From: Shewanella mesophila
GTDB lineage: Bacteria > Pseudomonadota > Gammaproteobacteria > Enterobacterales > Shewanellaceae
Assembly: GCF_019457515.1 (NCBI RefSeq)
Contig: NZ_CP080421.1
Coordinates: 1,550,001-1,614,000 of the forward strand
Length of the DNA stretch: 64,000 nucleotides
Direction: 5' to 3'
Shown: positions 53,174 to 61,520 of the stretch, one piece after another
Numbering within the stretch: the first letter of the stretch is position 1
How the letters are laid out: each line of letters starts with the position of its first letter
Program-made: the position numbers and the translations under genes
Notes under the pieces: model-generated
What the model was told of the DNA's origin: nothing
Databases searched by the model: none
The model's input: only the letters and a program-made list of their open reading frames with translations

Positions 53174-53356
53174 TTAGTTTTCGTCTGAAATCAAGTGAAT
53201 GAAAGTGATGGAGTAGACTATGTTGAATGGCTTATAAGCTGATTTAACCATATCTCCGTTAGACTCAGTGTTACAGTAAAGCTTTGCTAGCGGTGCTGCG
53301 CAAACTTCTAAATTAGGGTAGAAAAGCTCCCTGTTTAGGCGTATATCAAAAGTCAC
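53174..53356 (-). CDS. Possible small protein after the YgjP-like gene
   Basis: A 60-codon frame starting with GTG at 53356, preceded by AAGAAG at suitable spacing, lies 21 bases after the YgjP-like stop on the same strand, and a terminator follows it. The product (starting TFDIRLNRELFYPNLEV after the initiator) has two cysteines and no recognisable domain, signal or membrane helix. Support is positional: start signal, tight spacing and terminator. It may be a fragment of a larger gene or chance. Confidence 0.35.
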   Translation of the reverse strand: MTFDIRLNRELFYPNLEVCAAPLAKLYCNTESNGDMVKSAYKPFNIVYSITFIHLISDEN

Positions 53357-53374
53357 CTTCTTAAGAAGGTGGAT
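53357..53374. repeat. Perfect 18-base palindrome around a start site
   Basis: CACCTTCTT immediately followed by AAGAAGGTG covers approximately 53354-53374 and contains the start signal of the small gene at 53356. As RNA it would form a loop-poor hairpin covering the ribosome binding site. Confidence 0.55.
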
Positions 53375-53377
53375 TCT

Positions 53378-53881
53378 TTATATAGATGCGTTTTCTAATT
53401 CGAGCATGGTTAGCCAAAGCCTCAAATCAAACTCCAACTGGTGATAATCACCTTCCATATGACAGCAGAGCTGATAAAACGCCTTGTTATGATCTTTCTC
53501 TTTTAAATGAGCAAGTTCATGTACAACCACCATACGTAAAAACGGCTCTGGTACCTGCTTAAGCTTGGATGAAATACGGATCTCATTTTTTGACTTAGTC
53601 TTACCACCATGATTTTTGGCGATATAGCTGTGCAGGCCTAAGGCTTGCTTTTTTAGGGTGATTTTGTCGTCATAAAGCACTTTGTTGAGTGGCTGAGACT
53701 TTTTAATATACCGATTTTTAAGGGCGATGGTATAGTCGTACAACGCTTTATCGCTGCGTAGTTCGTGGAGGTCTGGGTAGCGCTTCTCAAGTACAGATCG
53801 GAGTCTGTTCTCGGCGATAAGAGTGTCGACCTGAGATAAGATTTCGTTGCTGTAGCCTTGGAGGTAAGTCAAAGTATTCAT
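53378..53881 (-). CDS. YgjP-like metallopeptidase domain protein
   Basis: A 167-residue protein with the zinc-peptidase motif VVHELAHLKEKDHNKAFYQL near residue 125 (HELAH followed by a downstream histidine), and RISSKLKQVPEPFLRMV before it, as in YgjP/DUF45 (M48-like) proteins. The N-terminal 70 residues are helical and basic. Function in bacteria is unknown; homologous SprT/WLM domains act on DNA-bound proteins, but that transfer is only analogy. It starts 10 bases after a hairpin at 53891. It precedes the small gene at 53174. Confidence 0.82.
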   Translation of the reverse strand: MNTLTYLQGYSNEILSQVDTLIAENRLRSVLEKRYPDLHELRSDKALYDYTIALKNRYIKKSQPLNKVLYDDKITLKKQALGLHSYIAKNHGGKTKSKNEIRISSKLKQVPEPFLRMVVVHELAHLKEKDHNKAFYQLCCHMEGDYHQLEFDLRLWLTMLELENASI

Positions 53882-53890
53882 TATGATAAA

Positions 53891-53909
53891 CCGGGCTAAT
53901 GTAGCCCGG
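53891..53909 (-). terminator. Hairpin between DUF3010 and the YgjP-like gene
   Basis: CCGGGCTA (53891-53898) and TAGCCCGG (53902-53909) form an 8-base stem with a three-base loop; on the minus strand the 3' arm is followed by TTTATC. It lies 50 bases after the DUF3010 stop and 10 bases before the next start codon. Confidence 0.65.
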
Positions 53910-53962
53910 CGAGCCTATTGGCAGTAGAAGTAAAGTGATTTAGCGAAATGGCTAATTATCGA

Positions 53963-54403
53963 CTATTCGTCTTTAGCAAATATGCGTTGGTTATGCAGAG
54001 TATAAGCCACTTCAAATGCACTCTTTTGAAAACGCTTAAGATCGAGCCCATCAAAGTCAACCATCGGTGGGTTACGCTTCAGTTGCTCTTTCATCGTTAC
54101 TGGTGAAATAAGGTGCACGGGCAAACCGCATAACTGAATCGCCGCTTCCATCTTAAAACTGGTGGCACTGCCTGCTAGTTTTCCCTTTTGCTCGCGCTCG
54201 ATTAGTGCAACTTCATCGACTTTGTAGTCTTCCATCAATTTAGCGAAAGCAAAGTGAAACTCTTTAATTGATTCTGTCTTGGCTGAATTGGATACCGTTA
54301 ATGAACGAGAACGGCATTCTGGCACGTTAAAAGTATCACCTTCATAACTTAATAAACTGATGATGGCTTCGCCACCTTTTAACTCAATGCCACAAACTCT
54401 CAT
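53963..54403 (-). CDS. DUF3010 family protein
   Basis: A 146-residue cytoplasmic protein. The opening MRVCGIELKGGEAIISLLSY and the middle DEVALIEREQKGKLAGSATS match DUF3010, which folds like an RNase H/RuvC domain by remote similarity (first strand with an acidic residue, GIEL). No nuclease activity is established. The gene is apparently monocistronic, followed by a hairpin, and lies between unrelated housekeeping genes. About 160 AT-rich bases upstream include the terminator of the helicase gene. Confidence 0.82.
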   Translation of the reverse strand: MRVCGIELKGGEAIISLLSYEGDTFNVPECRSRSLTVSNSAKTESIKEFHFAFAKLMEDYKVDEVALIEREQKGKLAGSATSFKMEAAIQLCGLPVHLISPVTMKEQLKRNPPMVDFDGLDLKRFQKSAFEVAYTLHNQRIFAKDE

Positions 54404-54532
54404 GATAAACCTAATATAAAAACCATAATGACGCTTATTGTAACCTTAATTGGTCAAATGAGCAGTAGTTGCGAAAATAAATTCACATAGAAAATTGTTG
54501 TTTAGTGATTTTCTTTGATAACAAATTGAAAA

Positions 54533-54552
54533 GAGCGGTGCGATGACCGCTC
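54533..54552 (-). terminator. Terminator of the DEAD-box helicase
   Basis: GAGCGGT (54533-54539) and ACCGCTC (54546-54552) pair around GCGATG; on the minus strand the stem ends in CTTTTC, 10 bases beyond the helicase stop. Confidence 0.75.
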
Positions 54553-54561
54553 ATTTTGAAA

Positions 54562-55905
54562 TTAATCTTCAGGGGTGTCTTGCAGTTTTGATTTAGGCTT
54601 GCGCAACATAGGTGCATCACCCACATCAATACCGGTAATAAAGCGTTTATCACGATTGTCTTTTGCTTTAGTCGCCGATTTGGCTTTGGTTGGACGAGCC
54701 TTCGCTTTTGTCACCTTTTTCGCGGCACTTTTACCTGGGTTAGGTTTCGCTTTTAAACCACTGAATTTGGGTTTTAGCCCCTCAATTTCACTCAGCTCGA
54801 AGTTTTTGCGCAAAAATAGCTGCACTTGCTTAAAGTTGTCCCAATCTTTAGGGCCAACGAGAGAGAGTGCATCGCCTTTCGCTCCAGCGCGTCCAGTTCG
54901 ACCTATGCGGTGGATATACTCTTCTGCCAACTTGGGCATGTCGAAGTTAATCACTAAGGATACATTAAGCAGATCTAAACCCCGTGATGCGACATCTGTG
55001 GTAACTAAGATCTGTTGTTGACCGCGACTGAACTGGTCCATGATCTGATTTCGCGCCGATTGCTTAAGCTCTCCACTTAATGATGCTGTGGTAAACCCTT
55101 GCTCTGCCAGCTTTAGCGCGAGTCTGTCTGTGTCATTTCGGGTGGCCGTGAAGATTATCACTTGCTTGTGTTGCTGCTTTTTAAGCAGGGCCAATAGTAA
55201 CTTTTCTTTATGATCCAAGTGGTCGCAAAGATAGATTTTTTGGGCAATATCTTGGTTTTCAACATGGGATGCGCCAATTGAAACGTGTTCAGGCTCTTTT
55301 AGCAGTTCGCTGGCGATCTCATTGATTTGACCATGATCTAAGGTTGCCGAGAACATCAAGGTTTGACGGCGCTTATGATCGGCGGCTTTGTTGATGGCAC
55401 GCAGTTGATCTGCAAAGCCTAAATCCAACATCCGATCTGCTTCATCCAAAATCAGTAATTCAAGCCCATTAAGATGCAGATGATTTTGTTTTAGGTGATC
55501 GGCTAGGCGTCCAGGTGTTGCCACCACAAAATGGGGGTCTCTTGCTAAGCCTTTTGCCTGATCATTGAAGTTTTCACCACCCAAAATCTTCATCGCTTTA
55601 TATTGGGTATTGGCCACCAATAGTCGAAGCTGGCTATACACTTGGGTTGCTAGCTCGCGAGTGGGCAATAAAATAAGTACACGAGGATCGCGTTTACTTA
55701 ATGCTCTAGTGGAGATAACGCGCTGCATCGCTGGCAATAAAAAGGCGAGGGTTTTCCCTGAGCCAGTTTTAGATGATGCCATTAGATCTCTTCCCGATAG
55801 GCCTACAGGTATCGATTGCTCTTGGATCTCGGTCGGCTTTTCGATGCCCATATGTTCTAGGCTGGTTAGTAGGCGTTTATCGAGTGAAAAATCTGAAAAT
55901 TGCAA
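54562..55905 (-). CDS. DEAD-box RNA helicase with a basic C-terminal tail
   Basis: A 448-residue RNA helicase with all DEAD-box motifs: Q motif GIEKPTEIQEQSIP, Walker A SSKTGSGKTLAF, LILDEADRMLDLGF, MFSATL, and HRIGRTGRAG. The C-terminal 80 residues are lysine- and alanine-rich (AAKKVTKAKARPTKAKSATK), an RNA-binding tail as in SrmB, to which the architecture is close. I start at TTG 55905 because GGAG lies 8 bases ahead of it and the product then begins at the Q-motif region; an ATG at 56088 would add 61 residues without homology. Likely role is ribosome assembly or mRNA turnover. Confidence 0.88.
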   Translation of the reverse strand: MQFSDFSLDKRLLTSLEHMGIEKPTEIQEQSIPVGLSGRDLMASSKTGSGKTLAFLLPAMQRVISTRALSKRDPRVLILLPTRELATQVYSQLRLLVANTQYKAMKILGGENFNDQAKGLARDPHFVVATPGRLADHLKQNHLHLNGLELLILDEADRMLDLGFADQLRAINKAADHKRRQTLMFSATLDHGQINEIASELLKEPEHVSIGASHVENQDIAQKIYLCDHLDHKEKLLLALLKKQQHKQVIIFTATRNDTDRLALKLAEQGFTTASLSGELKQSARNQIMDQFSRGQQQILVTTDVASRGLDLLNVSLVINFDMPKLAEEYIHRIGRTGRAGAKGDALSLVGPKDWDNFKQVQLFLRKNFELSEIEGLKPKFSGLKAKPNPGKSAAKKVTKAKARPTKAKSATKAKDNRDKRFITGIDVGDAPMLRKPKSKLQDTPED

Positions 55906-56133
55906 AGGTGTGCTCCAAAATAACGGTAAGGCGGCATTATACATCGACTTGTACGTTTCAGCCATTAGCATTGATGTTTGTTCATAGTGCGGCGCGCTGG
56001 AAATTGAACTTAGCCGAATTATTTTCCGGCTAAAGGCTGATTGGCTAGATGCTTTAACATATGATGAAGTTATTCGTGGTGTAAACACCCACTGTTAATC
56101 GAGATGGATCCTAACTAGATGGAGAGTAATTAG

Positions 56134-57075
56134 ATGGCGAATATTGGCATCGCTTTGGGCAGTGGCGCCGCAAAGGGATGGGCACACATAGGCGTGCTCA
56201 ATGAACTGGCAAAAATGGGCATTAGGCCAAACAAGGTTGCAGGCTGTTCGATAGGCGCTGTTGTCGGGGCGGCATATGCTCAAAACAACTTAGATGATTT
56301 ACAACAATGGGTCAGTAGTTTTTCGAGTTGGGATGTACTTGGCTTGATGGATCTGAGTTGGCGTAAAGGCGGCCTTATTGGTGGTGAGAGAGTCTTTGAT
56401 GTGATGCAGCAACATATCGGTGATCTTGATATCGAAAAGATGAACTTACCTTTTGCGGCAGTGGCCACCGATCTATACAACGGCCAAGAGATCTGGTTCC
56501 AGAAGGGAAGTCTACGTCATGCAGTAAGGGCATCCTGTTCGATGCCAGGAATTCTACCGCCGGTAAAAATTGGTGAGCGATGGCTAGTCGATGGAGCCGT
56601 TGTTAATCCAGTCCCTATATCGGTAAGCCGAGCGATGGGCGTTGACTTAGTGATTGCAGTCGATCTGTATGGCCACAGGAAAACGCGCCTCGAACAGTTA
56701 CCCGTATCGCTCTCGTCTAGTGATAAGGTCGTCGAGGGCAAGCATGATAAAGATCGTGGTCAAGAGGTTGGTTTCATGGATTTGCTGGCGCGTGGTCGAG
56801 AGTATGTGTCTGGGCTAACCGATAAGTTCTCCTTGGGAAATAACAGTCAACCTGGCATGCTGGCGGTTATGTCCCAATCGATGGATATTCTTGAGCAGCG
56901 CCACAAGCGCATTCGTTTGATGGGCGATCCGCCAGATCTCTTGATCACCCCGAACGTTGCCGATATTGGTACTATGGAGTTTCATCGCGCCGATGAAGCG
57001 ATTGCGGCCGGCGAGTTTGCGGTTAAACAAGTCGCGCATATTATTGAGGCTAGGTTTGCTGAGCGTCATGCCTAA
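56134..57075 (+). CDS. rssA: Patatin-like phospholipase (RssA-like)
   Basis: A 313-residue cytoplasmic patatin. The oxyanion loop GSGAAKGWAHIGVL is at residues 8-21, the nucleophile serine in GCSIGAV near residue 39, and the catalytic aspartate in WLVDGAVVNPVP near residue 152. The overall size and the MANIGIALGSG start match E. coli RssA. The substrate is unknown; RssA is not required for RssB function despite its name. An RBS GGAG precedes the ATG. It is followed by an unrelated gene after 125 bases. Confidence 0.88.
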   Translation: MANIGIALGSGAAKGWAHIGVLNELAKMGIRPNKVAGCSIGAVVGAAYAQNNLDDLQQWVSSFSSWDVLGLMDLSWRKGGLIGGERVFDVMQQHIGDLDIEKMNLPFAAVATDLYNGQEIWFQKGSLRHAVRASCSMPGILPPVKIGERWLVDGAVVNPVPISVSRAMGVDLVIAVDLYGHRKTRLEQLPVSLSSSDKVVEGKHDKDRGQEVGFMDLLARGREYVSGLTDKFSLGNNSQPGMLAVMSQSMDILEQRHKRIRLMGDPPDLLITPNVADIGTMEFHRADEAIAAGEFAVKQVAHIIEARFAERHA

Positions 57076-57200
57076 GACGTATTCATTATGTTTTGTCTCC
57101 GCTTAACAGGGAGAGCGTAGAAAGTGTTTTAGGCTGATCATAAAAAACGGCTTAGTTTTTGCTTTGTTGGATGAATCGTTTAGTAGTCGATATTTTGACA

Positions 57201-57905
57201 ATGAATCCAATTAGTAGCCTTCTATCTTCACCTAATAACACAATCGCAACAGAGGCTTATGGGAATGCTGTTAATAGTGAACCCCAAAGTCAAACGAGTT
57301 CCGTACACAGTGATAAAGTTAGCCTGTCTAATAAGGCTAATACCGATAAGGTGACGGGGCCGGCGATTGCAGAAGAGGCTGTGTCATTGTCTCCTCGAGC
57401 AATACGCGCTCAAAAAATTGAGGCAATGGCTAAAGATTTCTTTGCTGACGGTCAGTTTACCACGGCTCAAATTCCCAAACTGATCCAGCGTTTGCATCAA
57501 GATGGTATTTTGTCTGACACTCAATTAAATCGTTTAAGTTCGGCAGGCTTTGATATCCCCGAACCCAGTGCGCAGAAACAAAGTCTAACGGATTTCATTG
57601 ACGAGCAAAAAGAGACCTTAGCGCAGACAGATCCCGAGAGCGTATTAATGACGGTTCTCGATGATGCTAAATCAGTATTGGGTAATATGGATAGCGTTGA
57701 TGGGGCGCTGTACAGTCAAAAAGCGGCCAGAGTGTCAGCCCAGTTGTCGGTATTTATTAATGGTGACATGCCGATGGAACAGCTTGATAAGAAGCAGTGG
57801 CAGGGGCTTAAGTCAACAATGCAGTTAGCAGCTTCGATGGGTAATTCACAACAGTTTTCGGGACAAATGAACAGTTATTTGGCGTTATCTAAGCGGATTA
57901 CGTAA
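57201..57905 (+). CDS. Uncharacterised Shewanella-type protein
   Basis: A 234-residue protein I do not recognise. The N-terminal 65 residues are polar and likely disordered (NNTIATEAYGNAVNSEPQSQ and similar); the rest is helical with charged and glutamine-rich stretches (LIQRLHQDGILSDTQLNRLS; KQWQGLKSTMQLAASMGNS). There is no signal peptide, membrane helix or cysteine pair. I start at the ATG at 57201; another at 57174 is possible. The N-terminus resembles flagellar hook-length and related disordered proteins only in composition. No operon context is apparent. Confidence 0.65.
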   Translation: MNPISSLLSSPNNTIATEAYGNAVNSEPQSQTSSVHSDKVSLSNKANTDKVTGPAIAEEAVSLSPRAIRAQKIEAMAKDFFADGQFTTAQIPKLIQRLHQDGILSDTQLNRLSSAGFDIPEPSAQKQSLTDFIDEQKETLAQTDPESVLMTVLDDAKSVLGNMDSVDGALYSQKAARVSAQLSVFINGDMPMEQLDKKQWQGLKSTMQLAASMGNSQQFSGQMNSYLALSKRIT

Positions 57906-57916
57906 TTTCTTAACAG

Positions 57917-57925
57917 TTATCCACA
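57917..57925 (+). promoter_or_regulatory. DnaA box
   Basis: TTATCCACA at 57917-57925 is identical to the strongest E. coli DnaA box. A single box 240 bases ahead of nrdD may contribute to DnaA control of a ribonucleotide reductase gene, as for nrdAB in E. coli, or be chance. Confidence 0.45.
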
Positions 57926-58043
57926 GTTTTTACCAACTTTTTACATTATCTAGCTCTGTTTACCTCTGCGGTCAAGGCCACTTTATAAGATAAGTGGTCT
58001 AGTTTGCAGTAATCTCTCGTCACAAAATTCCATCCGTAAAATC

Positions 58044-58057
58044 ATGATCTGGATCAA
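58044..58057 (-). promoter_or_regulatory. FNR-type site ahead of nrdD
   Basis: On the minus strand TTGATCCAGATCAT fits the FNR (EtrA) consensus TTGAT-N4-ATCAA with one mismatch. It lies 110 bases upstream of an anaerobic gene, a sensible place for anaerobic activation. Confidence 0.6.
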
Positions 58058-58085
58058 GGTACTCGACCTCAGTTTGTAGCTTAAT

Positions 58086-58132
58086 ACCCTACATATTGTG
58101 CTTTGACGTTATAATTGCACTATATATGGTGT
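58086..58132 (+). promoter_or_regulatory. Two NrdR-like boxes ahead of nrdD
   Basis: ACCCTACATATTGTGC (58086-58101) and GCACTATATATGGTGT (58117-58132) resemble the NrdR consensus (ACACTATATATTGTGT-like) and are spaced 31 bases start to start, the usual three helical turns. They overlap the likely nrdD promoter, so NrdR repression when dATP is abundant is expected. Confidence 0.75.
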
Positions 58133-58165
58133 CATTTTGAACGTTACTTGAGGAGATAATAGACA

Positions 58166-60283
58166 ATGCCAGTAGTTATTAAGCGGGATGGTTACCGCAC
58201 GCCTTTTGACGAAACAAGGATTCGGGATGCGGTGATAGCGGCTGCTCACTCAGCAGGTATTGAAGATGTTGCCTACGCGACCCAAGTCGCGACTCAAGTA
58301 GCCGAAAAGATGGCCGATGTTGCAGAGGTCGATATTCATGATCTGCAAGATGCCGTCGAAAATCAATTAATGGAAGGGCCCTATAAGTCACTTGCACGGG
58401 TTTATATCGAGTATCGCCATGATCGCGATGTTCATCGTGAAGTCAGTAGCCGCCTAAATCAAGATATTCGTGGCCTTGTAGAGCAGAGTAATGCCGCATT
58501 GCTAAATGAAAATGCCAATAAAGATTCAAAGGTGATCCCAACCCAACGGGATCTGCTTGCTGGTATTGTGGCAAAACACTATGCCACTCGCCATATCTTG
58601 CCTAAAGATGTGGTGTCTGCCCATGAGGCGGGTGAGATCCACTATCACGATCTCGATTACGCACCATTTTTCCCCATGTTTAACTGCATGCTAATTGATT
58701 TGGCTGGCATGCTGACCCATGGATTTAAGATGGGTAATGCTGAAATTGAGACCCCTAAATCGATCTCAACCGCGACGGCGGTAACCGCACAGATCATCGC
58801 TCAAGTGGCGAGTCATATCTATGGTGGCACTACGATCAATCGTATCGATGAGGTGCTAGCTCCATTTGTGGCAAAAAGTTACGACAAACATTATCAAGTG
58901 GCGCTCAAGTGGGGGATTACCGATGCGAAAGCATTTGCGACCCAGCAGACAGAGAAAGAGTGTCATGATGCATTTCAATCGTTAGAGTATGAAGTGAATA
59001 CTTTGCATACCGCAAATGGACAAACGCCGTTTGTAACCTTTGGTTTTGGTCTAGGTACCTCATGGGAGTCGCGTCTTATTCAGGGCTCTATGTTGAAAGT
59101 ACGTATGGCGGGTCTGGGTAAAAACCGTAAGACAGCGGTATTCCCTAAACTGGTATTTGCCATTCGCGATGGCATTAATCATAAAGGTGGTGATTGTAAC
59201 TACGATATTAAGCAGATGGCCTTGAAATGCGCGACCATGCGTATGTATCCAGATATCTTAAATTATGAACAGGTTGAAAAGGTCACTGGCTCATTTAAGA
59301 CGCCGATGGGATGTCGCAGTTTCCTTGGTACCTACGAGGAAGATGGTGAATTAATCCATGAAGGCCGTAACAATTTAGGTGTGGTCAGCCTCAACTTGCC
59401 GCGAGTTGCGTTGGAAGCCGATGGGGATGAAGCGCGTTTCTTCGCTATTTTGGATCAGCGTTTAACCACTGCGCGCCGTGCATTAGATACCCGTATCGAA
59501 CGTCTCGAAGGGGTTAAGGCTCGTGTTGCGCCAATCCTTTATATGGAAGGTGCCTGTGGCGTACGTTTACGCGCCGATGATGATATTAGCGAAATTTTTA
59601 AAAATGGCCGTGCGTCAATTTCGTTAGGCTATATTGGTTTACATGAAACGGTGAATGCGCTTTATGGCGATGAGACACATCTATTTGATAGCGAGCAGTT
59701 ACGTGATAAAGCTCTGGCCATCATTGAGCACCTAAAAGAAGCCACGGTGCGCTGGCGCGAAGAGACAGGTTATGCGTTCAGTTTGTACAGTACGCCAAGC
59801 GAAAACCTATGTAGCCGTTTTTGTAAGCTAGATACCAAAGTCTATGGGGTTATCTCTGGTGTGACCGATCGCGGTTACTACACCAATAGCTTCCACCTCG
59901 ATGTGGAGAAGAAGGTTAACCCATACGATAAGCTGGATTTTGAGATGCCATACCCAGCGCTGACCAATGGTGGGTTTATCTGCTATGGGGAGTACCCCAA
60001 TATGCAGCATAATATAGAAGCACTTGAAAACGTGTGGGATTATAGCTACAGCAGAGTTCCTTATTATGGTACTAACACACCGATTGATGAGTGTTATGAC
60101 TGTGGTTTTACCGGCGAGTTTAGCTGTACGAGTAAAGGGTTTACGTGTCCTAAATGTGGTAACCATGAACCCAGTCGGGTGTCGGTGACACGTCGAGTTT
60201 GCGGTTATTTAGGTAGCCCTGATGCGAGACCGTTTAATTATGGGAAACAGGAAGAAGTAAAGCGCCGAGTAAAGCACTTATAG
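58166..60283 (+). CDS. nrdD: Anaerobic ribonucleoside-triphosphate reductase
   Basis: A 705-residue class III ribonucleotide reductase. The ATP-cone occupies the first 95 residues (VVIKRDGYRTPFDETRIRDA). The C-terminus has the zinc ribbon CYDCGFTGEFSC and CPKCG, and the glycyl-radical loop RRVCGYLGSPDARPFN with the radical glycine. It makes deoxynucleotides in the cytoplasm without oxygen, activated by NrdG. RBS GAGGAG lies 10 bases ahead of the ATG. Upstream NrdR-like and FNR-like sites fit control by dNTP level and oxygen. nrdG follows after a hairpin. Confidence 0.96.
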   Translation: MPVVIKRDGYRTPFDETRIRDAVIAAAHSAGIEDVAYATQVATQVAEKMADVAEVDIHDLQDAVENQLMEGPYKSLARVYIEYRHDRDVHREVSSRLNQDIRGLVEQSNAALLNENANKDSKVIPTQRDLLAGIVAKHYATRHILPKDVVSAHEAGEIHYHDLDYAPFFPMFNCMLIDLAGMLTHGFKMGNAEIETPKSISTATAVTAQIIAQVASHIYGGTTINRIDEVLAPFVAKSYDKHYQVALKWGITDAKAFATQQTEKECHDAFQSLEYEVNTLHTANGQTPFVTFGFGLGTSWESRLIQGSMLKVRMAGLGKNRKTAVFPKLVFAIRDGINHKGGDCNYDIKQMALKCATMRMYPDILNYEQVEKVTGSFKTPMGCRSFLGTYEEDGELIHEGRNNLGVVSLNLPRVALEADGDEARFFAILDQRLTTARRALDTRIERLEGVKARVAPILYMEGACGVRLRADDDISEIFKNGRASISLGYIGLHETVNALYGDETHLFDSEQLRDKALAIIEHLKEATVRWREETGYAFSLYSTPSENLCSRFCKLDTKVYGVISGVTDRGYYTNSFHLDVEKKVNPYDKLDFEMPYPALTNGGFICYGEYPNMQHNIEALENVWDYSYSRVPYYGTNTPIDECYDCGFTGEFSCTSKGFTCPKCGNHEPSRVSVTRRVCGYLGSPDARPFNYGKQEEVKRRVKHL

Positions 60284-60319
60284 CAATACTACTGCATTAA
60301 CGGCGATAGGTTTCACGGT

Positions 60320-60346
60320 AAAAGACGTCTTAATTGGCGTCTTTTT
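60320..60346 (+). terminator. Hairpin or terminator between nrdD and nrdG
   Basis: AAAAGACG (60320-60327) and CGTCTTTT (60338-60345) form a stem with a 10-base loop and T tail. It may lower nrdG expression relative to nrdD, since nrdG has no other evident promoter in the 85-base gap. Confidence 0.65.
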
Positions 60347-60367
60347 GTCTGATAAAGGTTTAGTTTG

Positions 60368-60835
60368 ATGAATTATCACCAATATTTTCCCATCGATGTT
60401 GTTAATGGTCCTGGAACTCGAGTAACTCTGTTTGTTTCGGGCTGCGAGCATCAATGTCGTGGCTGTTATAACCAATCGACGTGGAATCCTTGCTCTGGAC
60501 ATCTGTTTGACGATGGTATGGTTGAGCAGATATTAACTGATTTAAAAGATAATCGTATTCATCGCCGCGGATTGTCGCTTAGTGGTGGCGATCCGCTTTA
60601 TCCGCAAAATGTGAGTGCTATTTTAGCCTTGGTTAAATGTGTTAAGGCTGAATGCCCAAGCAAAGATATCTGGCTGTGGACTGGTTATAGGCTCGACGAG
60701 CTCGATAAGACGCAGCGCCAAGTGCTTGACTATATTGATGTGTTGGTTGACGGAAAATTTGATCAGTCTCTTGCCGATCCTAGTTTGATATTTCGTGGTA
60801 GTAGTAATCAGGTGATCCATCATTTCTCTCAATAG
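60368..60835 (+). CDS. nrdG: Anaerobic ribonucleotide reductase activating protein
   Basis: A 155-residue radical SAM enzyme, matching E. coli NrdG (154). The cluster motif is SGCEHQCRGCYNQSTW near residue 26 (CxxxCxxC), and GLSLSGGDPLYPQN binds S-adenosylmethionine. It places the glycyl radical on NrdD. I start at the ATG at 60368; a TTG one codon earlier is possible. It belongs with nrdD but is separated by a hairpin, so the two may be differently expressed. Confidence 0.95.
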   Translation: MNYHQYFPIDVVNGPGTRVTLFVSGCEHQCRGCYNQSTWNPCSGHLFDDGMVEQILTDLKDNRIHRRGLSLSGGDPLYPQNVSAILALVKCVKAECPSKDIWLWTGYRLDELDKTQRQVLDYIDVLVDGKFDQSLADPSLIFRGSSNQVIHHFSQ

Positions 60836-60921
60836 TGGTATAATGCCGACCAGACAAACGGGAATCGTCAGATTTGATACTTAGTCGACCCGATATTATG
60901 GTTATTTTTTAAGGCAAGTTA

Positions 60922-61278
60922 ATGAATTTAAAGCAAGAGTTGCAGCAGCTTAATGATCGTCTAGACAAGTGTCGTCGTAAATTAGATGCGGCTGAAAAAC
61001 GCGGTGATCAAGCGGTGATTTTACAGTTTAAGCAAGAGATTAATGCTGTAACTAAGCAGATTTCCAGTGTAAGAAATCAACAAACGCGATTACTTAATAA
61101 AAAAGGTACTGATGTGAAATCACTGCCTTTTAGTCGTGAACTGACTAAAGCTGAACAAGCCGATATGGGTAAGCTTAAGAAATCAGTTCGTGGATTAGTG
61201 GTTGTGCATCCAATGACTGCCTTAGGTCGTGAAATGGGACTCACTCAAGTCACAGGCTTTGCCCTTAAGCCATTCTAA
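60922..61278 (+). CDS. yibL: YibL family ribosome-associated protein (DUF2810)
   Basis: A 118-residue protein closely following E. coli YibL in its C-terminus: LPFSRELTKAEQADMGKLKK then SVRGLVVVHPMTALGREMGL. The N-terminal half is a coiled coil (LQQLNDRLDKCRRKLDAAEK). YibL co-purifies with the large ribosomal subunit in E. coli; its role is unknown. A clear RBS is not seen (AAGGC upstream). The hairpin at 61307 follows. Confidence 0.92.
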   Translation: MNLKQELQQLNDRLDKCRRKLDAAEKRGDQAVILQFKQEINAVTKQISSVRNQQTRLLNKKGTDVKSLPFSRELTKAEQADMGKLKKSVRGLVVVHPMTALGREMGLTQVTGFALKPF

Positions 61279-61306
61279 GCTGTCGTTAATGTTTATTAAG
61301 AGTGCG

Positions 61307-61327
61307 TGAGCGATGTCATATCGCTCA
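61307..61327 (+). terminator. Hairpin after yibL
   Basis: TGAGCGAT (61307-61314) and ATCGCTCA (61320-61327) form a perfect 8-base stem around GTCAT, without a T run. Termination efficiency is doubtful. Confidence 0.5.
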
Positions 61328-61520
61328 TTGATGACACGGCGTATGCTTATAAACCATTTTTAGGTTTACTCGGTGAAGCAATAACCGATTCAATTCGTCG
61401 GCTATTTCACTATCAGGTAAAAACACATAGAATGCTCGGTCTGAGAATTAAGGTCGCTTTACTGCCTTAAATTTATTTATCGCTGACGTTTAAGTCTGAG
61501 CTAGTAGTAAAGGTTATTTC

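Noticed and set aside
61279..61520. An FMN riboswitch ahead of ribA
   Set aside because: I could not find the conserved RFN element pieces such as AGGGGCAGGG-like and GCCGAC-like motifs in this gap.
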